A DNA stretch of 64,000 bases from DATCHW01 sp036508135 (lineage in GTDB: Bacteria; Bacteroidota; Ignavibacteria; Tepidaquicellales; Tepidaquicellaceae): NCBI GenBank assembly GCA_036508135.1, contig DATCHW010000207.1:70661-134660 (forward strand). Direction: 5' to 3'. Positions 1 to 7,725 of this stretch are shown piece after piece. How positions within the stretch are numbered: position 1 is the first letter of the stretch; every line of letters begins with the position of its first letter. Made by a program: the position numbers and the translations under genes. The notes under the pieces were generated by a model. That model was not told the origin of the DNA. It was given only the letters and a program-made list of their open reading frames with translations, and did not search any database.

Positions 1-268
1 GTGCGGTGTTTCTCCCGAAGGGTTCGCAAATTATATTTTCTTCCGGAATTTTCGGGATTTGTTTTCTTACAAGATTTTTATATGCTGAATTTGTAACTAC
101 GAAAACTTTTGTTGTTTCTATCAATCCTTCAAACCGTTTGAATGTCTGCTGAATCATTGAATCTGTACCGTGTGCGATTTTTATAAATTGTTTAGGCAGT
201 TTTGATGTACCTTTAGGCCAGAATCTCTGCCCCACTCCTCCTGCCATTATTACGGCATAATTATTCAT
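1..268 (-). CDS. Mannose-1-phosphate guanylyltransferase, N-terminal part (runs off window)
   Basis: The first 89 residues are present. They begin MNNYAVIMAGG, giving the nucleotidyltransferase loop GGxGxRxWP, then KLPKQF, which is the usual GDP-mannose pyrophosphorylase signature. A later EPFGRNTA segment also fits this family. The enzyme makes GDP-mannose from mannose-1-phosphate and GTP for surface polysaccharides and glycosylation in the cytoplasm. The ATG at 268 overlaps the last 8 bases of the upstream 653-aa gene, so the two are probably translated together. The 3' part lies outside the window, so whether a second (isomerase) domain follows cannot be seen. Confidence 0.85.
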   Translation of the reverse strand, partial: MNNYAVIMAGGVGQRFWPKGTSKLPKQFIKIAHGTDSMIQQTFKRFEGLIETTKVFVVTNSAYKNLVRKQIPKIPEENIICEPFGRNTA

Positions 269-2222
269 TTTTTTTCTTTTTTGATTTACTAAATACCTTT
301 ACCGGGTCGTTTAATATTGAAATAAAAAGTGCAAGATCTTTTGTCGGTTTATCTAAAAAGATAAGTTTGAAATTATAAATAATGAATCTGAATATTTCCC
401 TTACGTCTTCATCATACGGGTCAAGCCTGTAGTTTTGCAAAAACTTGACGAATATGTAACTTGCCTCCGAAAGCTGTGCCAGCTTGCTTATATTTAATAT
501 TCTCGATATGTTCACCATCTCTTTGAATCTTACGAAGGTGGCAGAGAGTTTTCTGAGGGCTTCATATATCTGGAATTCACTCTTGATGTCGTCAAGCGAG
601 TTGAATATTTTTTCAAGTTCAAGAATATATTGCTTCAGCAAAGCCAGCTTTTCCCGCTGTGTCGTATCGGTGTATTTCAAGCTCAGGTGCTTTTCAAGTT
701 CTAATTTATCCTTTTGCATTTTTTCAAAATTCTCTTTTTCTTTCTTCTTCTCCGTTATCTCTGATTTGATTTTTTCAGTTTCTTTTATCACCTTATCGTA
801 ATCTTCATAAGAATCACCTTTAATAAGGCTTTCTATGAGGTGTATCGAAATTTTAAATACATCTATATTTTCTTTGCTTATAATAAATTCCTGTACTTTG
901 TACTCGCCGAAAGCAAGTTTCATTATTCCGTATATATTAGTTATAATTTCAAACGACATATTCGAAGAACTCTCTTCCATAAAAGAAGTGTTCTCTATAA
1001 TGTTATCCGTAAGTGCAATTTTTCTGTCTTCACTGTTCTCTTCAGGAATCAGCAATGCAAGTTCATCAAGGTCCGTTATCAACAGCGCATTTCTTGTTAT
1101 TAGTTCTGATTCGTATTCCTGGTAAATTGTGTTCACCTGTACTTCGGCTTCTTTGCTTAATTCCTTTTCTTCAACCGTATATTCATCGCGTCTTTCGTCG
1201 CTTTTTTCCGGCGGAGAGTCTATAAAAGATAACTGCTCAACCGTTTCCTTGCTTTCCTGTTCTGTTTGTATATTTTCTTTCCCGGACTTTGTTTCCGGTG
1301 TTTTGGTTTCTGTATTCTTTTCAAGGGTTTTGTCTGTCGTTGTTTTTTCTTCTTCCGGAATTATTTTTTCTGCCGGTTTTTCTTCTTCCGGAATTATTCT
1401 TTCTGCTATTTCTTTTTTCAAATCATCAAAACCGAATGCTGCATTTTCCGGTTCTGCGATTTTCTTTTTTCGTTCTTTAAGTTTTTTGTGTCCTTTTGAT
1501 TTTTGCGGTTCCCGGGCTTCCGGTTTTATTGCCGTGTCAATGTCTTCTTCTGTTAGTTCAACTTCTTCTTCGCTTTCGCCTTCCGGCTCCTGACCCGGAA
1601 GATTAAATACTTTTTTGTTTTCTTCTATCGTTTCGTTTTTTATTAATTCAAGATAACTTCTTTTTTCGTTACCCGGTTCCTCTTCGCTCCGAATTTTCTG
1701 ACTTGCCTCTATCTCTTCAATGTTTTTATCTATGAATTCTTCCGTTACTAATTCGTTGTCAAATTCTTCTATCTTGAATTTGTTTTCTATCTCCGGGAAT
1801 ACTCTGGCTTTCTCTTTTTTCTTTCGTTCACTTGCTTTTGCGAGCGAGGTTTTTACTTCTTCGTGTATTTCTTTCCAGTTCTTCCTGACGGATGCCGGGT
1901 TCTTGCTTTTAAAAGAACGTATTAAAATATGGATGAGAATGCTTTTATCCTTTTCCATGTTTTGAATCAGGTTTTCGAAGTTGATCTGACCCGTCTCAGC
2001 CTTTTTCATCATAAAAAGTAAATACTTTCCGAAAGGCTCAAGATTATCTACGTTGGTGATAATGTATATGTCGCGGAGCAGGCTCTGTGATGCTTTTATG
2101 TAATTTAAAAATATTACGGTCTTCGTAATATCCACGGGATACACGTGGTTATACAAATCTGATTCGATTTTACTTAAAACATATTTAATATAATTTGCCG
2201 TAATATTTATTTCAGCGCTCAT
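261..2222 (-). CDS. Unknown 653-aa protein with helical ends and Glu/Lys-rich centre
   Basis: I do not recognise this family. The first ~130 residues are predicted helical and polar-amphipathic. Residues ~130-360 are low complexity, dominated by E, K and P, and contain a short internal repeat built on IIPEEEK. Residues ~380-650 are again helical, with a likely coiled coil around 480-540. There is no signal peptide or membrane segment, so a cytoplasmic scaffold-like protein is plausible. It ends inside the start of the mannose-1-phosphate guanylyltransferase gene (8-base overlap) and is divergent from dnaA across the putative origin. Translation begins at an ATG with no strong ribosome-binding site. 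Confidence 0.6.
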   Translation of the reverse strand: MSAEINITANYIKYVLSKIESDLYNHVYPVDITKTVIFLNYIKASQSLLRDIYIITNVDNLEPFGKYLLFMMKKAETGQINFENLIQNMEKDKSILIHILIRSFKSKNPASVRKNWKEIHEEVKTSLAKASERKKKEKARVFPEIENKFKIEEFDNELVTEEFIDKNIEEIEASQKIRSEEEPGNEKRSYLELIKNETIEENKKVFNLPGQEPEGESEEEVELTEEDIDTAIKPEAREPQKSKGHKKLKERKKKIAEPENAAFGFDDLKKEIAERIIPEEEKPAEKIIPEEEKTTTDKTLEKNTETKTPETKSGKENIQTEQESKETVEQLSFIDSPPEKSDERRDEYTVEEKELSKEAEVQVNTIYQEYESELITRNALLITDLDELALLIPEENSEDRKIALTDNIIENTSFMEESSSNMSFEIITNIYGIMKLAFGEYKVQEFIISKENIDVFKISIHLIESLIKGDSYEDYDKVIKETEKIKSEITEKKKEKENFEKMQKDKLELEKHLSLKYTDTTQREKLALLKQYILELEKIFNSLDDIKSEFQIYEALRKLSATFVRFKEMVNISRILNISKLAQLSEASYIFVKFLQNYRLDPYDEDVREIFRFIIYNFKLIFLDKPTKDLALFISILNDPVKVFSKSKKKKNE

Positions 2223-2732
2223 AATTTCGGTCTTTATAAAAATATTTTTTCTTTTTCAACAGTTAAGTTAACTAAACTAAACAAATTTTTATATTAACTA
2301 ATTTTTTCCTGCTAAAATTACTATATTTCTGCGAAAGATTTTTTTATTACCCGGTTTTTTTTTCTTGTTTTTTTCCGTTTAAAAATTTAATGAAAAAAAA
2401 TATTTTTTAATTCAAACTTGACAATATTAAAAAGATTGATTAATATTATATGTAACTGATTTACCAAAAGTTCTTGTTAATAAATTGTTAGTAACCCCAA
2501 CAGTAAGTTTTAATAACAGCAAATTTTATACTCTCTAATTTTAGTTATTCACAGTGATTGTTAATAACTGTGAATTTTTACGCTAAACTGCTAAAAATTA
2601 CTGTTTTATTGGCTATGCAAAGAGTTAATAACTCTGTTAATTTCCTGTTTTTTTATCTGGTGTTTAACCTGTTCGTTTAAAGTAATATTTTAAGTAAACG
2701 CGTTTTGTTAATAATTTTTAAATTGTGTTAGT
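2223..2732. other. AT-rich gap upstream of dnaA, candidate oriC
   Basis: This 510-base gap between divergent genes has no coding potential. It contains a perfect DnaA-box match TTATTCACA at 2545-2553. The 9-bp inverted repeat ATTCACAGT (2547-2555) / ACTGTGAAT (2567-2575) places a second, weaker box in the opposite orientation. Several GTTAATAAC-like palindromes and long A/T runs follow (for example around 2560-2640 and 2650-2720). Such clusters next to dnaA are typical of bacterial origins. The 238-bp gap downstream of dnaA (4239-4476) also has a near-box, TTATCAACA at 4293-4301, so the origin could be bipartite. Function is inferred. Confidence 0.5.
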
Positions 2733-4238
2733 GTGATAAAAACTTATACCGAATCCGATAACCTTCTTACTTCAAACAATAGCGAACAAAATTCTTTATC
2801 AACAGAACAATCAAACGCTATTGATGTCTGGTCAAAATTTCTTGAAATGCTTTCCGGGAACCTGAAGAAGAGCGAGGTCGAAACCTGGTTTTCTGTTTTA
2901 ACCCCTAAGCATTTTAAAGATAATGTTCTTACACTGTCCGTACCGAGCAAGGATTATTACGGAATGATAGAAAGAAGATTCAATAAGCATATAGTAAATA
3001 TTCTTAACAGCGGTTTACTGGGTGAAAACGGGAAATTGAATTATGAGGTTATTCAGGAAACCCTCTTTGATAATCCTCCGGAAGAAGTGATTCCGGAAAC
3101 GAAACCTGCAAAAATTTCCGATTTAAAACCTCCTTTCCTTAGAACTACGTTTAAAGATGAACTGGAAGATGAGTTTTTCACTTCCAATCTTTACCATAAA
3201 AACACGTTTGATAATTTTGTAACAGGGGAAAGCAATCAGCTTGCCGTAGCAACAGCATATTCAATCACAAATAACTTAGGAAAAACATCAAATCCGTTTT
3301 TTGTATATGGCGGAGTAGGTCTCGGAAAAACACACCTTGTTCAGGCAATCGGAAATGAAATTCTGAAGAAATATCCCGGTAAGAAGGTTTATTATACAAC
3401 CACTCCTGACTTCACAACGCAGTTTACCACAAATATTGCGAAAGACAGGATTGGAAACACAGATAATAAATCGGGCACGCGTCAGCTTGATGCTTTTTAT
3501 AAATCTCTTGATGTGCTTATACTCGATGATATCCAGAACCTCGGAGGAAAACCCGGCACACAGGATTTCATATATCAGATATTTAACACTCTCAGGAATA
3601 ATGATAAACACATAATTTTATCCTGCGATAAACCTCTTAATCAGATAAAAGATATAGAAGATCGGCTTTTATCCCGCTTTCAATGGGGAATGACCGTTGA
3701 TATCCAGCCTCCAAGCTGGGAAATGAGAGTAGCAATAATACGGAAGAAACTCGACGAAAATAAAATAGAAGTTCCTGAAGAAATCATTCACTACATAGCG
3801 TCGAATGTTAAAGACAGCATTCGGGTACTCGAGGGCTGTATTGCGAGTATGATTACGGAAAGCATTCTCCTCTTTGACGGCGAACTTACGATGGAAGCAG
3901 CCGAAAAAGCCGTAAGCCGCAGTATAGGAAACTCCAGACGCTCAAAAAATATTTCGGTCGATACAATCATTTACGCTGTCAGTAAGTTTTTTAATGTTTC
4001 CGAAAACCAAATACTGACAAGAAAAAGAACAAAGGATATTGCATTTGCTCGCCAGGTGGCAATGTACCTTGCAAAAGAAATGACAACCCTTACTTTTGAA
4101 TCCATCGGCTTGAATTTCGGAGGAAAAGATCACGCAACTGTGATGTACTCTCACAAACTGATAAAGGAACACCTAACGAAAGACTCTAAACTCTCCTCCC
4201 AGATAAAAGAGATAAAAGAGCATATAAAAAACCAATAG
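2733..4238 (+). CDS. dnaA: Chromosomal replication initiator DnaA
   Basis: A 501-aa AAA+ initiator that binds DnaA boxes and opens oriC. Domain I is residues ~32-95 (W33, WF at 52-53). Walker A GGVGLGKT is at 193-200 and Walker B LILDD at ~262-266. A sensor/Arg-finger region RLLSRFQWGM is of the Bacteroidota type. The domain IV box-binding signature GKDHATVMYSH lies near the C-terminus. The start is a GTG at 2733 without a clear Shine-Dalgarno site; no upstream in-frame ATG is available. Stop is TAG. It lies beside a gap with DnaA-box-like sequences, which supports an origin-proximal location. Confidence 0.97.
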   Translation: MIKTYTESDNLLTSNNSEQNSLSTEQSNAIDVWSKFLEMLSGNLKKSEVETWFSVLTPKHFKDNVLTLSVPSKDYYGMIERRFNKHIVNILNSGLLGENGKLNYEVIQETLFDNPPEEVIPETKPAKISDLKPPFLRTTFKDELEDEFFTSNLYHKNTFDNFVTGESNQLAVATAYSITNNLGKTSNPFFVYGGVGLGKTHLVQAIGNEILKKYPGKKVYYTTTPDFTTQFTTNIAKDRIGNTDNKSGTRQLDAFYKSLDVLILDDIQNLGGKPGTQDFIYQIFNTLRNNDKHIILSCDKPLNQIKDIEDRLLSRFQWGMTVDIQPPSWEMRVAIIRKKLDENKIEVPEEIIHYIASNVKDSIRVLEGCIASMITESILLFDGELTMEAAEKAVSRSIGNSRRSKNISVDTIIYAVSKFFNVSENQILTRKRTKDIAFARQVAMYLAKEMTTLTFESIGLNFGGKDHATVMYSHKLIKEHLTKDSKLSSQIKEIKEHIKNQ

Positions 4239-4476
4239 GATATCTTTCCGTTTTTGTTAATATCTTCTTTACAGATTATCAATAAAATATATTTATCAAC
4301 ATTCAGTTTTATCTTTTTATAGTTTTGGGGTTTTTCATCAGACTTATAAACAAATTATTAACATTTTTTTATAAGAATATTTTAATATATTAACTTATTA
4401 TTTAAGTACTTATAGAGTTATTAACTTTATAAACTATGCTTCTATTGTTACTGTTTTTTTCTTATATACTATATAT
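4239..4476. other. AT-rich gap between dnaA and recN
   Basis: There is no gene. The sequence is very AT-rich, with repeated TTATTAAC/TTATCAA words and a near DnaA box TTATCAACA at 4293-4301. It may carry the recN promoter, and possibly the unwinding element or second half of an origin. No firm promoter could be assigned. Confidence 0.35.
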
Positions 4477-6198
4477 ATGATAGAGAAACTTATTATTAAA
4501 AATTATCTCATTATAAAAGAAGCCGAACTTAATTTTTTAAAAGGGCTTAATATACTAACGGGCGAAACCGGAGCCGGCAAAACTATCATTCTTGATGCAC
4601 TATCGCTTATTCTCGGAGAAAGAGCCGATTATTCGAAAATAAGCAGGAATAATGATAAACTTGTAATAGAAGGACACTTTGAATTTAAAGGGAATAAGAA
4701 TGTGTCTGCTTTTTTAAAAGAAAACGGAATATCATTTGATGATACCGGCAATGCTAATATAGTTATTTTAAGAAGAGAGTTGTTCAAAAAAGGCATAAGC
4801 CGGAATTTTATAAATGATAATCCCGTACCCCTGAACATTCTGAAAAGTTTTGGAGATATTATTATTGATATCCATTCTCAAAATGAGCATCAGTCTCTTT
4901 TAAAAAAGGAATCACATATAGACCTGCTCGATAGTTTTATTAATAACGAAAAAATATTCTCGGGATTTGATTCACTATATTCCGATTATAAAGAATTGAT
5001 TTATAAATTCGAAGATGTAATTAATAAGAAAGATTCGCTGCTGGAAAAGAAAAGTTATATCGAATACCAGTTAAAAGAAATAAATAATGTAAATCCAATT
5101 GAAAATGAAGATGAAGAACTGGAATCAGAATTAAAAAAACTTGAAAACTCCGAAGAAATATCACTTACAATAAGCAGTGCCATATCCATTCTTTATGAAA
5201 ACGAAGGAAATGCTATTGCCGGTATTTCGAACGTAATAAAAGAACTAAAAAAAATCGTAAGATATGACAGTGAACTGGAAAAGACTCTTGAAGAACTGGA
5301 AAGCAGTTATGTAGTCCTTAAAGATGCGGCAGATTATCTTAATAATTACAATAATTCACTTAATTTTGACTCTTTGCGGACAGAACAGATAAGGGACCGG
5401 CTTGGATCTCTTAATTTTCTCAAGAAGAAATATAATCTCACGGTAAATGATTTAATAGACAAAGCAAAAAAATTAACAGAAGAACTCAATTATGCGGAAA
5501 ATTTCGATTTCGAAATTGAAAAACTTGAAAAAGAAATTGAAATAAAAAGAGAAGTTCTTTTCAAAAAGGCACAGGAAATTTCCGAATTAAGAAAGAAAGC
5601 GATAAAATCACTTGAAAAAAGTGTTAACTCATATCTTGGAGAAGTGGGGCTTGAATCTGCAGAGTTCAAAGCAGAACATAAGTTATACGAAAGCAGCGAA
5701 AAGGGATTTTATACATATAAAAAAGACAGAAAAAACATTTATATCACCAGTAAAGGAATAGATGATATAGAATTTCTTATTAAGACGAACAAAGGGGCTG
5801 AATTTTCGCCGTTAAGAAAAACGGCATCCGGCGGAGAAATATCCAGAATAATGCTTGCAATAAAATCATCACTTTCAGGAAAAGACAATATACCCATTTT
5901 GGTTTTCGATGAAATTGATTCCGGTATAAGCGGAAGAATTGCAGACAAGGTCGGAAAATTAATAAAATCTTTATCGGAATCCCACCAGATAATTTCAATC
6001 ACACACCTGCCCCAGATAGCGTCTATGAGCGATAACCATTTCCACGTAAGCAAAAGGGATTTTAAAAATGAAACTGTTGCAGAAATAAGAAAGCTTAATG
6101 AAAAAGAAAAAGTAGAAGAGATAGCGAAACTCTTAAGCGGAGAAAAAGTAACCGAAAGTTCAATAAAAAGTGCCAAGGAGTTGATAAAGAACCATTAG
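4477..6198 (+). CDS. recN: DNA repair ATPase RecN
   Basis: A 573-aa SMC-like protein acting in double-strand-break repair in the cytoplasm (E. coli RecN is 553 aa). Walker A GETGAGKT is at residues 29-36. A long coiled-coil middle (~150-390) is followed by the ABC signature SGGE and Walker B LVFDEIDSGI near 485-495, and an ITHLPQIA segment typical of RecN. It follows dnaA by 238 bp, so it probably has its own promoter. The TAG stop is immediately followed by a REP/BIME-like element beginning at 6200. Confidence 0.95.
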   Translation: MIEKLIIKNYLIIKEAELNFLKGLNILTGETGAGKTIILDALSLILGERADYSKISRNNDKLVIEGHFEFKGNKNVSAFLKENGISFDDTGNANIVILRRELFKKGISRNFINDNPVPLNILKSFGDIIIDIHSQNEHQSLLKKESHIDLLDSFINNEKIFSGFDSLYSDYKELIYKFEDVINKKDSLLEKKSYIEYQLKEINNVNPIENEDEELESELKKLENSEEISLTISSAISILYENEGNAIAGISNVIKELKKIVRYDSELEKTLEELESSYVVLKDAADYLNNYNNSLNFDSLRTEQIRDRLGSLNFLKKKYNLTVNDLIDKAKKLTEELNYAENFDFEIEKLEKEIEIKREVLFKKAQEISELRKKAIKSLEKSVNSYLGEVGLESAEFKAEHKLYESSEKGFYTYKKDRKNIYITSKGIDDIEFLIKTNKGAEFSPLRKTASGGEISRIMLAIKSSLSGKDNIPILVFDEIDSGISGRIADKVGKLIKSLSESHQIISITHLPQIASMSDNHFHVSKRDFKNETVAEIRKLNEKEKVEEIAKLLSGEKVTESSIKSAKELIKNH

Positions 6199-6199
6199 C

Positions 6200-6317
6200 T
6201 TTTTTAGCAGAGTCTCCAGTTCTATCGGGACTCTGCGTAACAAATGATTTTTTATAATTTTATGATAACGCAGAGTCCTACGGCGAATAAATTCGCCAGA
6301 GAGACTCTGCTAAAAAA
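6200..6317. repeat. REP/BIME-like palindromic element, copy 1 (double hairpin)
   Basis: The ends are a perfect inverted repeat, TTTTTTAGCAGAGTCTC / GAGACTCTGCTAAAAAA. Inside, the element resolves into two hairpins, each closed by GCAGAGTC...GACTCTGC. The right hairpin carries a nested GGCGAA/TTCGCC stem. An AT-rich spacer of ~30 bases separates the hairpins. Related copies lie at 6802-6855 and 7435-7565. The cytosine deaminase ATG is only 17 bases after it. Confidence 0.85.
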
Positions 6318-6334
6318 ATAAATAAAAATCGTCT

Positions 6335-6769
6335 ATGGATGAATTCATAAAAGAAGCTATTAAAGAGGCAAGGCAGGGTTTAAGTGAAGGCGGAATACCA
6401 ATCGGTTCGGTGCTGGTTAAAGATGGTGTCATTATCAGCAGGGGACATAATAAGCGTGTTCAGAATAATGATCCGATACGGCATGCTGAAATCGACTGCC
6501 TGATGAACGCCGGAAGAATTGGGAGTTATAAAAGAACGGTTCTCTATTCTACCCTAATGCCGTGTAATTTATGCACAGGTGCCGTTATTCAGTTCAACAT
6601 AAAAAAAGTAATAGTGGGTGAATCAAAAAATTTTTCCGGAGCGAAGGAATTATTAGAATCAAATGGTGTTGAGGTAATTGATTTAAATCTTCCCGAGTGC
6701 ATCGAAATGATGGAGGATTTCATAAATAAAAACCCTGAACTCTGGAATGAAGATATAGGAGAACTATAA
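6335..6769 (+). CDS. Cytosine deaminase, fungal FCY1-like
   Basis: A 144-aa zinc-dependent deaminase, predicted to convert cytosine to uracil for pyrimidine salvage in the cytoplasm. The zinc/catalytic motif HAE is at residues 50-52 and PCNLC at 76-80. The whole length, including the C-terminal FINKNPELWNEDIGE, tracks the small yeast-type cytosine deaminase better than TadA, which lacks that tail. Both flanks are REP/BIME-like elements. No transporter (codB-like) is adjacent. Remaining doubt: some close relatives are annotated simply as nucleoside deaminases, so the exact base substrate is inferred from family resemblance. Confidence 0.85.
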   Translation: MDEFIKEAIKEARQGLSEGGIPIGSVLVKDGVIISRGHNKRVQNNDPIRHAEIDCLMNAGRIGSYKRTVLYSTLMPCNLCTGAVIQFNIKKVIVGESKNFSGAKELLESNGVEVIDLNLPECIEMMEDFINKNPELWNEDIGEL

Positions 6770-6801
6770 TCAATTTCGCTTCGGGGGTTTGTAATCTTAA
6801 C

Positions 6802-6855
6802 TTTTTTAGCAGTGTCCTCTGACGAATAAATTAGCCAGAGAGACTCTGCTATAAA
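6802..6855. repeat. REP/BIME-like palindromic element, copy 2 (single hairpin)
   Basis: This is a short form of the element at 6200-6317. The left end TTTTTTAGCAG is joined directly to the right hairpin, ending AGAGACTCTGCTATAAAA. The GCAGAGTC word occurs in both hairpins of the long form, so deletion between these direct repeats explains the short copy. It ends 24 bases before the next gene's ATG. Confidence 0.8.
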
Positions 6856-6879
6856 ATAATAGAAGGAAGGGATTAGACA

Positions 6880-7410
6880 ATGAAAAAAATTACTAATATT
6901 CTCAACATGTGTTTATGCCTGTTCATTGTATTCTCATTTATACAGTGTAGTATTAAGACCTCTTCAGAATGTGAATCAAACAAAATTCAATTGCTATTAG
7001 AAGATATTTTCAAAAAAAAGGATTATTATTATGTTATAGGAATTGTTCCATTAATTGATAGCTCTATTAAATCCTTTGAACTAATTGATAGCTCGATGTA
7101 CTTTATTTATTTATACTCACCCAATTTAAAAATACCGAATAAGGAATTTTATTTACATCTGGATAAACATTTAGAACCTTCTTATCCGGACTCTGTAAAA
7201 CTAAGAGAAGTAAATGATCTCTCTATGACATATAAATATACTTATAAGGTAGGGATTAATCTTTTAGAGGTTAATGATGACACAACAAAATTAAAGATAT
7301 CTGTAAGTTATTTAAGGAATATATTTCTTGAGGAAGTTACTTTCTTCTATTCGTTTGATGAGAAAAATTGTAAATGGTCTGTTTTGGATTCTACAATATG
7401 GCGTTATTGA
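6880..7410 (+). CDS. Hypothetical lipoprotein, 176 aa
   Basis: I do not recognise the family. The N-terminus is an SPII signal peptide (KK, hydrophobic stretch, lipobox FIQC with Cys23), so a lipid-anchored periplasmic or outer-membrane protein is expected. The mature part is polar and beta-rich, with no obvious catalytic motif. A purine-rich stretch (GAAGGAAGGG) shortly before the ATG can serve as ribosome-binding site. REP/BIME-like elements lie directly upstream (6802-6855) and downstream (7435-7565), as they do for the cytosine deaminase gene. Stop is TGA. Confidence 0.65.
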   Translation: MKKITNILNMCLCLFIVFSFIQCSIKTSSECESNKIQLLLEDIFKKKDYYYVIGIVPLIDSSIKSFELIDSSMYFIYLYSPNLKIPNKEFYLHLDKHLEPSYPDSVKLREVNDLSMTYKYTYKVGINLLEVNDDTTKLKISVSYLRNIFLEEVTFFYSFDEKNCKWSVLDSTIWRY

Positions 7411-7434
7411 AATAAGGACAAATGACCTATTGGC

Positions 7435-7565
7435 TTTTTTAGCAGAGTCTCCAGCTTTATCGGGACTCTGCGTAACAAGTGATTGTTAAGTATAAAAACG
7501 CAAAGTCATCTGCCGAGTAAATTTCTGCCTCGGCAGGCAGGCGCCAGAGAGACTCTGCTAAAAAA
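7435..7565. repeat. REP/BIME-like palindromic element, copy 3 (double hairpin with insertion)
   Basis: It has the same terminal inverted repeats as copy 1 (TTTTTTAGCAGAGTCTC and GAGACTCTGCTAAAAAA). The left hairpin GCAGAGTC...GACTCTGC is perfect. The right hairpin begins GCAAAGTC (one mismatch) and its loop has gained a small extra palindrome, CTGCCTCGGCAGGCAG, making this copy 13 bp longer than copy 1. Confidence 0.85.
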
Positions 7566-7613
7566 GAATGATTAATAACTGAAGTTACGCAAAATGCCCA
7601 ATATAGACTATTT

Positions 7614-7687
7614 TGTCATTCTGAACGAAGTGAAGAATCTCTTTTTTTATTCAATTAATAGATGTTTCGCTACGCTCAACATGACAA
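7614..7687. repeat. Dispersed GTCATTCTGA...GACAA repeat, copy 1
   Basis: It starts TGTCATTCTGAACGAAGTGAAGAATC and ends with inverted CGCTACGCTCAACATGACAA, a palindrome-like pattern seen scattered in many FCB genomes. A second copy is at 49315-49396. It lies in the convergent gap between the lipoprotein and the PLD-like gene. Confidence 0.65.
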
Positions 7688-7725
7688 ATAAGTAATTTCA
7701 GTTATTAATTGCTAATTATTAATTT

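Noticed and set aside
1129..1593. Plus-strand Ser/Phe-rich frames inside the 653-aa gene
   Set aside because: They are antisense shadows of its Glu/Lys-rich low-complexity centre.
6200..7565. Integron attC sites and a cassette array around the cytosine deaminase
   Set aside because: The elements lack the GTTRRRY/RYYYAAC core sites and no integrase is present; the repeated GCAGAGTC hairpin fits REP/BIME structure better.
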